Program-made: the position numbers and the translations under genes
IMG/VR virus record: IMGVR_UViG_3300025093_000061
Location: 1 to 35,310 of that record
Length of the DNA stretch: 35,310 bases
Source: a virus
Reading direction: 5' to 3' (one strand)
Notes under the pieces: generated by a model
What the model was told of the DNA's origin: nothing
The model's input: only the letters and a program-made list of their open reading frames with translations
The model's database searches: none
Shown here: positions 1-5,591 of the stretch, one piece after another
Layout: every line of letters starts with the position of its first letter
Numbering within the stretch: position 1 is the first letter of the stretch

Positions 1-7
1 GACCACC

Positions 8-406
8 ATGCAAAACGCTGAAGCCGCTGACCTTTACCTCTCAGAAGTCAAGGCGGCTCACTTCGCAGCCGAAGGTTGGGCACACAAGGTTTACTGCCCC
101 GAGGCCGACAAGATGATCACCATTGAGGGTGACAAGGCCGAGCCTAAGATCGCCACGGCCTACTCGGAAGCCAAGCGCGCCGTTAAAGCTGGCTATAGCT
201 TCGGCCAGTTTGAAACGTGGGAAGCTCTTCGCAAGGCAATCAAGCCCGAAGATGTCCATGCCAAGGTCAAAGAGACCTTCAAAGAGACCATGAAGCTTCT
301 GAAAAAGCTTGAAGCTTCCTCTGGTGACTGGGATAGCCAAGCACTTGGCGAACTGAACAAGCTGAACGCCACTTTGGAAGCTGGCTTGCCCAAAGAAACC
401 AAGTAA
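8..406 (+). CDS. Hypothetical protein, possibly 5'-truncated
   Basis: Unrecognised soluble, charged 132-residue protein. The N-terminal half is alanine-rich and contains a short hydrophilic beta-like stretch (HKVYCPEADKMITIEGDK); the C-terminal half is lysine/glutamate-rich and predicted helical. Only seven bases precede the ATG and the frame stays open to the window edge, so the true start could lie upstream. Codons are more G/C-ending than in the small genes that follow. A strong hairpin follows the stop codon, which suggests a separately terminated transcription unit. No membrane segment or catalytic motif is visible. No function is assigned. Confidence 0.7.
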   Translation: MQNAEAADLYLSEVKAAHFAAEGWAHKVYCPEADKMITIEGDKAEPKIATAYSEAKRAVKAGYSFGQFETWEALRKAIKPEDVHAKVKETFKETMKLLKKLEASSGDWDSQALGELNKLNATLEAGLPKETK

Positions 407-430
407 ACCCCACCCCACCCGCAAGACAGA

Positions 431-459
431 GGACTGCGCTGGAAACAGCGCAGCCCTTT
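431..459 (+). terminator. Rho-independent-type terminator hairpin
   Basis: Perfect 8-bp stem CTGCGCTG (434-441) / CAGCGCAG (446-453) with a GAAA tetraloop, extendable past an A.C mismatch by two G-C pairs, then CCCTTTG with a short T run. It lies 27 bases after the first gene. The T tract is weak, so termination may be partial. Confidence 0.75.
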
Positions 460-490
460 GTCGTGCCTGCCCGGCATCGATGGCGGTGCC

Positions 491-507
491 ACTTAGTGTC
501 ACTAAAT
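491..507. repeat. Palindrome copy 1 (ACTTAGTGTCACTAAAT)
   Basis: First of four copies of a palindrome with core TTAGTGNCACTAA centred on one variable base (T at 499). It has one mismatched arm position (AAAT instead of AAGT). It is intergenic, between the terminator at 431-459 and the first of the small genes, immediately before that gene's Shine-Dalgarno. This is the natural place for an operator or a leader hairpin. Confidence 0.85.
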
Positions 508-520
508 GGAGCGTTTGAGC

Positions 521-808
521 ATGAGTTTGAAGTTGGTCCGCGACGGTAAGTATAACCATAAAGTGTTGTTTGACTGTGAGTTGATCGGTCATATCCGCCG
601 GCTTAGTGACACTAAGTACGTGGTTGAGATATTGGTAGGTCATACGGCGGGAGAGTATCAACATAAGACCTTTGCCGCTTGTCTTGCTGACCTGACCATG
701 CGTAATTGGCGCTCAGTTGTAGGGATGTCTGCGCTTCGCACCCTGCCGCCTCGTAAGTATGAGCCTAAGCGTCCCCGTGTAACCAAGAAGCGTTGGAGTT
801 ATGCATGA
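521..808 (+). CDS. Small hypothetical early protein
   Basis: Unrecognised 95-residue basic protein whose C-terminus is strongly positive (RTLPPRKYEPKRPRVTKKRW), suggesting nucleic-acid contact. ATG 521 is preferred over ATG 506 because TGGAG at 507-511 sits 9 bases upstream. It is first in a chain of ten overlapping small genes, and its stop overlaps the next start (805). It contains palindrome copy 2, translated as LSDTK. Predicted early gene; function unknown. Confidence 0.7.
   Translation: MSLKLVRDGKYNHKVLFDCELIGHIRRLSDTKYVVEILVGHTAGEYQHKTFAACLADLTMRNWRSVVGMSALRTLPPRKYEPKRPRVTKKRWSYA
602..616. repeat. Palindrome copy 2 (CTTAGTGACACTAAG)
   Basis: Perfect 7-bp arms around A609, inside the coding region of the 521-808 gene. 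It is read in frame as LSDTK, the same peptide encoded by copy 4 in the rIIA-like gene. Confidence 0.85.
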
Positions 809-1005
809 TGTACCGTGTCCTTGAGTACCCGTATCCGCTGAAAGATAAGCGTGATGTCAGGGTTGTTTGTGTCAGTCCGTCAGCGGAGTATTGCCTTCGT
901 AAGATTGATGAGCGTCAGCATGAGTTGAACGCTTGGCAGTTGCGGTACCAGGCCACTGGTATCTTGTTCCATCATAAGATTGAGGAGGTACAGATCGATG
1001 AGTGA
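805..1005 (+). CDS. Small hypothetical early protein
   Basis: 66-residue soluble protein beginning MMYRVLEYPYPL and ending IEEVQIDE. Start at 805 (or the adjacent ATG 808) is set by GGAG at 795-798 and overlaps the preceding stop codon, implying coupled translation. Shape is strand, helix (SAEYCLRKIDERQHEL), strand, loosely like the neighbouring mini-proteins. No known family recognised. Confidence 0.7.
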   Translation: MMYRVLEYPYPLKDKRDVRVVCVSPSAEYCLRKIDERQHELNAWQLRYQATGILFHHKIEEVQIDE

Positions 1006-1180
1006 TACTGTTTACATTGTAATCTGTGAGTGGTACGCTGCCCCTTCACAAATCCTTGCGGTGTTCTACTCCAAGACCAGAGCGGAGAGGAAGGCAGCTG
1101 ATTGTCAGACTGCGGGTGCTGACGTCTATGTTGAGGAGCATGATGTGCCAGATGTGCCATGGGAGGATGTAGGTCAATGA
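998..1180 (+). CDS. Small hypothetical early protein (beta-alpha-beta type)
   Basis: 60-residue acidic protein. The start at 998 has a very good GAGGAGG at 982-988. The layout is hydrophobic strand (TVYIVICEW), strand (LAVFYSK), helix (TRAERKAADCQTA), strand (ADVYVEE). The 1614-1754 protein has the same order of elements with matching positions (FY/LY.K..A..., then G.DV.V), so the two may be paralogues. Overlaps both neighbours by a few bases. Function unknown. Confidence 0.72.
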   Translation: MSDTVYIVICEWYAAPSQILAVFYSKTRAERKAADCQTAGADVYVEEHDVPDVPWEDVGQ

Positions 1181-1260
1181 GTAACCGTGACCAGTTCCTT
1201 GACTTAGTGGCACTAAGTCTGTTGTTGTCGTCCCTCTTTTGTCTATGGGTGATACTATGA
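1177..1260 (+). CDS. 27-residue single-pass membrane mini-protein
   Basis: A frame of 27 codons starting MSNRDQF, followed by an uninterrupted hydrophobic stretch of about 19 residues ending CLWVIL. Its ATG overlaps the preceding TGA (1178-1180) and its own TGA overlaps the next ATG at 1257, both as ATGA. GGAGG at 1162-1166 is about 10 bases upstream. The double coupling supports translation. It would be a small inner-membrane peptide. The longest of the four palindromes lies inside it, so the frame could also be incidental to that element. Confidence 0.5.
   Translation: MSNRDQFLDLVALSLLLSSLFCLWVIL
1201..1219. repeat. Palindrome copy 3 (GACTTAGTGGCACTAAGTC)
   Basis: Perfect 9-bp arms around G1210, the longest copy. 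It lies within the 1177-1260 mini-gene, where it is read in frame as DLVALS rather than LSDTK. Conservation of the DNA despite a different reading frame argues that the DNA or RNA, not the peptide, is selected. Confidence 0.88.
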
Positions 1261-1469
1261 AACTTCAAAGTCCCGGCCATGCCTCGTCTATACGTGAGCT
1301 TGACTTAATCTTCACCGTCAACCCCGATGCCTTTGCGATTGGTGCTGAGTACGACCACGGCACCAGTCCTCGGGAGTTGATTACTGCCACCTGTGAGTGG
1401 GAGCGTCTTATGAAAGGTCGTACATTCGGAGTGAAGTCAAATGAACCCGTTCTATTGTATGCACCCTAA
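1257..1469 (+). CDS. Small hypothetical early protein
   Basis: 70-residue protein starting MKLQSPGHASSIRELDL. ATG 1257 overlaps the TGA of the mini-gene before it, so an upstream in-frame ATG/TTG is not needed. Mixed alpha/beta composition, no membrane segment or metal motif. Its 3' end overlaps the next gene by 29 bases in another frame. No family recognised. Confidence 0.65.
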   Translation: MKLQSPGHASSIRELDLIFTVNPDAFAIGAEYDHGTSPRELITATCEWERLMKGRTFGVKSNEPVLLYAP

Positions 1470-1617
1470 GTTATTCTCTGCTTGGATGCACATGTTCTTG
1501 GATCGGGTGGAGGTAGTATCGAACAAGCTGATCTACTTCCATTCCGAGACAGGTATCAAAGTGTGGCAGTACCATGAGTCAGTCCATGCTTTCTGTACAA
1601 TGGGAGTCCCGGCATGA
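1441..1617 (+). CDS. Small hypothetical early protein
   Basis: 58-residue protein starting MNPFYCMHPKLFSAW and ending FCTMGVPA. GGAG at 1428-1431 lies 9 bases before the ATG. Rich in aromatic residues, histidine and methionine (C6, H8, H17, H34, H45, H49, C52), so metal binding is conceivable but not demonstrated. It overlaps the previous gene by 29 bases and the next start by four. Function unknown. Confidence 0.62.
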   Translation: MNPFYCMHPKLFSAWMHMFLDRVEVVSNKLIYFHSETGIKVWQYHESVHAFCTMGVPA

Positions 1618-1754
1618 TGTATGCTCTCAAGACTGACAAGGCTGTGTCTGTCCTGTATCAGCGCAAGAGTGAGGCTGATAAGTGGGCAGAGTTCCTGAAA
1701 CTGAAAGGCCATGACGTCAAGGTTGTGGTCAAGACACCGGAGGAGTGGACATGA
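1614..1754 (+). CDS. 46-residue hypothetical early protein
   Basis: Starts MMYALKTDKAVSVLYQRKS and ends KTPEEWT. ATG 1614 overlaps the preceding TGA (1615-1617), with GGGAG upstream. A strand-helix-strand layout (VSVLYQRK, SEADKWAEFLKLKG, HDVKVVVK) resembles the 998-1180 protein. Its own TGA overlaps the next ATG at 1751. Probable early mini-protein, function unknown. Confidence 0.62.
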   Translation: MMYALKTDKAVSVLYQRKSEADKWAEFLKLKGHDVKVVVKTPEEWT

Positions 1755-1957
1755 ATAACTTCACAGCGAAAGGTCGTTTGTTTTGGATTCAAGAAGCGGC
1801 GGATGACCACGACGATGAGACTGCCCACCGTATGGAGCGTGGCCTCCATATGGATGTGCTTACTGCCATCCGTGACGGGGAGGCAGAAGACCCTAAAGAG
1901 CTTGCCCGGATTGCCTTGCAGTCCCGCAAGATTAAGTTTAACCGTTGGTTTGCATAG
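1751..1957 (+). CDS. Small hypothetical early protein
   Basis: 68-residue hydrophilic protein starting MNNFTAKGRLFWIQEAADD. ATG 1751 overlaps the preceding TGA and has GGAGGAG at about 1740-1746. The sequence is predicted almost wholly helical, acidic in the middle and basic at the C-terminus (RKIKFNRWFA). No family recognised. Confidence 0.7.
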   Translation: MNNFTAKGRLFWIQEAADDHDDETAHRMERGLHMDVLTAIRDGEAEDPKELARIALQSRKIKFNRWFA

Positions 1958-1965
1958 GAGTGAGT

Positions 1966-2190
1966 ATGTACCAGCATAGAACCAACTACACACCTGTCTA
2001 CAACGAGTATGGTTTTGAGGATGTTGACAAAACCTACCGGCGTATGGTATACAACGTTCGTGTCCTCATTGAGGAGTTCAATTACACAGTCAATGAGGCT
2101 GTGCATACTGTTGAAATCAAGATGTCCCTGACTCCGCAAGAGTCAATGCGTCTGTTGGAGAAAGCAAAGGAGAAGTACGAAGATGCGTGA
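1966..2190 (+). CDS. Small hypothetical early protein
   Basis: 74-residue protein starting MYQHRTNYTPVYNEYGFED, tyrosine-rich at the N-terminus and helical afterwards (EAVHTVEIKMSLTPQESMRL). AGGAG at 1956-1960 is 5 bases from the ATG, which overrides the upstream in-frame ATG 1945. The C-terminal SLTPQESMRLLEKAKEKYE looks like a short helical hairpin. Overlaps the next gene by 8 bases. Function unknown. Confidence 0.72.
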   Translation: MYQHRTNYTPVYNEYGFEDVDKTYRRMVYNVRVLIEEFNYTVNEAVHTVEIKMSLTPQESMRLLEKAKEKYEDA

Positions 2191-2395
2191 CGTAACCATG
2201 ATCAATGGCGAGCATCGCCTTCACATCCAGTGCAGTGCATTGGCATTGGGTATCATCGATGAGGACGAGGTTGTCTGTGACTACCCTGTCTGGCAGACTG
2301 TCCTCGTCACCAAGTCAGAGAAGTATGTGAACCATGCCAAGCGGTTCCATACCTATGCCGCAGAGTGGAAGGGGTATAAGAATGAAGACAGTTAA
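2183..2395 (+). CDS. Small hypothetical early protein
   Basis: 70-residue mixed alpha/beta protein starting MRDVTMINGEHRLHIQC. AAAGGAG around 2166-2172 provides a ribosome binding site. It ends in KGYKNEDS and overlaps the rIIA-like start at 2382 by 14 bases, placing the mini-gene array and the rII genes in one operon. No recognised domain. Confidence 0.72.
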   Translation: MRDVTMINGEHRLHIQCSALALGIIDEDEVVCDYPVWQTVLVTKSEKYVNHAKRFHTYAAEWKGYKNEDS

Positions 2396-4517
2396 TGATG
2401 AGCAGATCAATGACGTACTGTCAATGGGTCTGCATCAGGCCAGTGAGTTTGAGATCACTGACGCTGACAAGTTCATCAACCTCATCCTTGACAACAGTTA
2501 CAAGGACCCGTTAACTGCAACGTCAAGGGAGATTTGTCAGAACGCCAGTGAGGTGGACCCTGACTTCTATGTCCATCTACCTACTGAACTAGAACCTTGG
2601 TTCAGTTGCATAGACAATGGTCCTGGTTTGTCCAAGCCTGACCTGATCCGCTATGCCTCTGGTCTAGGTGCCAGCACCAAGGACAAAGACAACACCTCAG
2701 TCGGTGGGTTTGGTATTGGGATGAAAGTTCCCTTCACCATGGCTGATCAGTACAACATCATCTCCAGATACGATGGTATCAAGTACAACTTCACCGCGTA
2801 TAAGGATGAGTACGGCAAGGCTCAGTTTGTTGAGATGACTGCGCCGGTGGAGACTGATGAACCCAACGGACTGGAAGTGAAGGTGCCTGTTAGGTCCATT
2901 GATATCAGGGAGTTCATCAACAAATTCACCAATGCTCTCAGGTACTTCGACCCTAAACCTGAGACGAACGTTGAGGTGGAGTGGGGTGAACCTGAGTACA
3001 TCATGGAGGGTGTCGGCTGGGCTATTCGGAAGAAAGGTAAACGCTCGTATGGCGAGAAAAGCCGGGTCATCATGGGTAATCTATGGTACCCTATTGACTC
3101 GTCTGAAATCAGAGAAGATTACGGTGACATCTACGCCACTGCTCTTGATGCTCGTCTTGATATCACCCTTCCGATTGGGTCCATCGATCTTCCCCTTTCA
3201 AGGGAGGACATTCAGTACACACCACGTACCCTGAAAGTCATACGTGAGAAGGTGGACGAGATCGTGGAAGAGATCAGAACCACAGCACAAGATGTTGTCA
3301 ACCAATGTCCTGATGTATGGACTGCGATGAGATTCAATCAAGAGAATGACATCATCCGAAGGTTGAAGTTGACACTGAGGTACGACAACACTGAGTTGCA
3401 AAGCCATGTTGAACGATACCTACCCGCTACCACTGGAGACTTATACACCGTAGACCCTTATCGGTTTATCAGATATAAGACATTAAGTCTGACTGATAAC
3501 CGTGTCTTACGGCGTATCCAAGATAAGGTGAAGGTCCCTTATCAGGACAACGTCCAATGGTTCTTGGTAAGTGACAACGCCAAGCGTAAGCCATCTCGTC
3601 TGTTGTCCTATATGAAGGATACTTACGGTGACAACAGGGATGACATGCCTTATGCCTACCTCGTTTTCTACCCTGAAGGTGGGAAGGCAAAGGCTTTGAC
3701 ATGGATCAATGGCATTCATAAAGCTGCCAAGGTGACTGACTTTGATGCTGAAGTCCCTGACCTTGCACCCCTGATGAGGGCCACAGTACCCAAGGCACAG
3801 CGTAAGAAACTGGCAAGGGTGAAGATCATGGTCAAGGGGTATGGTTGGAGTACCCCTGATGCTCAATACTGGAGGGATGGGCCGGATGACTTTGATGTGG
3901 ATGAGAACACCGGTATCTGGGTGGCAACCAAAGCTAACCGAGTTGAGTTTGACACCTACCCATTCTCATGTTATGGGAATGACAGAGTGTGGGAGTTGGT
4001 CCGACGTATGAAACAGTTCGGCATGATACCAGAGGATACACCTATCTATGGGTGTCCTGCCAACGTCAAGAACAAGTTAAAGGATCACCCCAACTACCTC
4101 AGTTTGGAAGAGGCTTTAACCCTAAGTAAGGAGATTGTTCGGTCCTCTGTGAATCCATCCCTACAATCCAAGCTCATCACTGCACGTCGAGTAGTTAACT
4201 TCCTAAAGGAGGAAGATGTTCCTCTTGACATCGATGTCAAAGAAGGTTACTATAAACAGTGTAGTGATTACATTGATCTGCTGAACAGGAACAAGGAGAA
4301 TATGAATCTTGTTGATTATCTACTTAGTGACACTAAGTCTACTAAGATGGAACAACGAGTTGAGAAGATAGATACGATCATCAAGGAGAACTTCAAAGCA
4401 GACTACCCCTTGTTGCTTCGTCCTACTTCTTACCACAGAGCAGAAGACTTCGCCACTGACATTGCGGAGTACATCAAGATGAAAGCCCATATCATAGAGC
4501 AAGGAGTAAAACTATGA
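2382..4517 (+). CDS. rIIA: RIIA-like GHKL-family ATPase
   Basis: 711-residue protein resembling T4 RIIA, which with RIIB protects an infection against certain resident-prophage exclusion systems; its biochemical role is unresolved. The N-terminus carries a Bergerat (GHKL) ATP-binding fold: N-box TSREICQNAS (E50, N54), G1 loop DNGPGLS (D78) and G2 loop GGFGIGMKVPF (108-118). The rest is a long alpha/beta region without recognised motifs. ATG 2382 is chosen because GGAAGGGG at 2368-2374 is 7 bases upstream and no conserved sequence precedes it. The stop overlaps the rIIB-like start as ATGA. Palindrome copy 4 lies near the 3' end and encodes LSDTK. Confidence 0.85.
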   Translation: MKTVNDEQINDVLSMGLHQASEFEITDADKFINLILDNSYKDPLTATSREICQNASEVDPDFYVHLPTELEPWFSCIDNGPGLSKPDLIRYASGLGASTKDKDNTSVGGFGIGMKVPFTMADQYNIISRYDGIKYNFTAYKDEYGKAQFVEMTAPVETDEPNGLEVKVPVRSIDIREFINKFTNALRYFDPKPETNVEVEWGEPEYIMEGVGWAIRKKGKRSYGEKSRVIMGNLWYPIDSSEIREDYGDIYATALDARLDITLPIGSIDLPLSREDIQYTPRTLKVIREKVDEIVEEIRTTAQDVVNQCPDVWTAMRFNQENDIIRRLKLTLRYDNTELQSHVERYLPATTGDLYTVDPYRFIRYKTLSLTDNRVLRRIQDKVKVPYQDNVQWFLVSDNAKRKPSRLLSYMKDTYGDNRDDMPYAYLVFYPEGGKAKALTWINGIHKAAKVTDFDAEVPDLAPLMRATVPKAQRKKLARVKIMVKGYGWSTPDAQYWRDGPDDFDVDENTGIWVATKANRVEFDTYPFSCYGNDRVWELVRRMKQFGMIPEDTPIYGCPANVKNKLKDHPNYLSLEEALTLSKEIVRSSVNPSLQSKLITARRVVNFLKEEDVPLDIDVKEGYYKQCSDYIDLLNRNKENMNLVDYLLSDTKSTKMEQRVEKIDTIIKENFKADYPLLLRPTSYHRAEDFATDIAEYIKMKAHIIEQGVKL
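4322..4338. repeat. Palindrome copy 4 (ACTTAGTGACACTAAGT)
   Basis: Perfect 8-bp arms around A4330, about 190 bases before the end of the rIIA-like gene. It is in the same frame as copy 2 (LSDTK). It is the only copy outside the first 1.3 kb, and could regulate the rIIB/primase part of the operon. Confidence 0.85.
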
Positions 4518-5404
4518 TTAACAATTACCTCGTCACTTCAAGTCAAGTCACCATCATCACCGATGGTCAGACCCTCGTCGTACCTCAAGACCATGTCAGT
4601 TACCAACGGGTAATTGATTACCTCAAAGCCGGTGACTATGCAGAGGCGGTGAAGATTGCCGACGCTGCCCAAGCCATCAACACCTTTGGTCAAGGCCAGG
4701 TCTACGTTCAGGATGGTGTCGTCTATCATAACGGCAAACAACTGGACAACTCGTTGACCCGGCGCATCATGTCCATGGTACGTGATGGTTTCGATGTCAA
4801 CCCCATGGTCAAGTTCCTTGAGAACCTGATGATGAACCCGTCCAGCCGGGCAGTCAGTGAACTGTATCGGTTCCTTGAATGTAACAGTCTGCCTATCACC
4901 ACTGATGGATACTTCCTGGCGTACAAGAACGTCAACCAAGATTACAAAGACAAGTGGTCTGGCACGTTCGACAACAGCATCGGCGCTGTGTGTGAGATGC
5001 CCAGGAATGAGGTGATGGATGATCCTAACCAGACTTGCTCTGCTGGTCTGCACTTCTGTTCCATCGAGTATCTGAATGGGATGTGGGGTCACTCTGGTCA
5101 CACCATGGTAATCAAGATCAACCCTGCTGATGTGGTCAGTATCCCTGTCGATTACAATAACTCGAAGGGACGTTGCTGTCGGTACGAGGTTATCGCTGAA
5201 CACATGGACGGGAACAAGGACACCTTGTCTGAGTCTAGTGTGTACGATTATCGTGGTCTTTGTGAGAAAGCTTTTGACGAAGGGTATCATGCACATCTGA
5301 ATGGTGCAGACCCTTACGCCGATAACCCGTATGAATATGGGGATGAAGCTGAGGCATGGGAAGAAGGTTGGTTTGATGCTGAACATGAACTCGAAAGGTA
5401 CTAA
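4514..5404 (+). CDS. rIIB: RIIB-like protein
   Basis: 296-residue protein with the arrangement of phage RIIB-like proteins: a helical N-terminal half, then a C-terminal region around residues 125-230 with TTDGYFLAYKNVN and CSAGLHFCSIEYL. These match my recollection of RIIB-family C-termini; no search was run. AAGGAG lies about 7 bases before ATG 4514, which overlaps the rIIA-like stop. The last 40 residues are very acidic. RIIA and RIIB act together in T4, and the coupled order is kept here. RII pairs in T7-like phages are less usual than in T4-like ones. Confidence 0.8.
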   Translation: MINNYLVTSSQVTIITDGQTLVVPQDHVSYQRVIDYLKAGDYAEAVKIADAAQAINTFGQGQVYVQDGVVYHNGKQLDNSLTRRIMSMVRDGFDVNPMVKFLENLMMNPSSRAVSELYRFLECNSLPITTDGYFLAYKNVNQDYKDKWSGTFDNSIGAVCEMPRNEVMDDPNQTCSAGLHFCSIEYLNGMWGHSGHTMVIKINPADVVSIPVDYNNSKGRCCRYEVIAEHMDGNKDTLSESSVYDYRGLCEKAFDEGYHAHLNGADPYADNPYEYGDEAEAWEEGWFDAEHELERY

Positions 5405-5405
5405 G

Positions 5406-5591
5406 ATGCGTTGCTATATCTGTGACGTAGTCCTTCACCCAACAGAGATCAACTACAATGACACCCATCATAAGTTTGATCCCTGTTCACGGTGTAAGGA
5501 AGCTACCAAGCTCGTTGACTTTGATGTTGACACACACGCAACCGAAGAGTATAAGGTATTGATTGATGACATACCAGAGGACGACGTCTAG
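5406..5591 (+). CDS. Small zinc-ribbon protein
   Basis: 61-residue protein with two CxxC knuckles (C3/C6 and C27/C30) spaced as in a zinc ribbon, followed by an acidic tail (DVDTHATEEYKVLIDD). ATG 5406 is one base after the rIIB-like stop. The 3' end overlaps the primase-helicase gene by 26 bases in another frame. Zinc binding is predicted. Its position just before the primase suggests a nucleic-acid or replication-associated role, but this is inference. Confidence 0.75.
   Translation: MRCYICDVVLHPTEINYNDTHHKFDPCSRCKEATKLVDFDVDTHATEEYKVLIDDIPEDDV

Noticed and set aside
41-664. 207-codon minus-strand frame across the first two genes
   Set aside because: It spans the terminator and palindrome and lacks minus-strand neighbours.
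2489-2517. TTGACA followed after 17 bases by TTAACT in the rIIA-like gene
   Set aside because: Weak -10 match within the conserved ATP-binding region; coding constraint explains it.
4538-5386. 282-codon open frame on the minus strand opposite the rIIB-like gene
   Set aside because: It is the shadow of a well-supported plus-strand gene; it is rich in His/Val/Arg with no coherent motifs and no ribosome site or minus-strand neighbours.
5563-5565. TTG as start of the primase-helicase
   Set aside because: The adjacent ATG 5566 is a better start and nothing conserved is lost.
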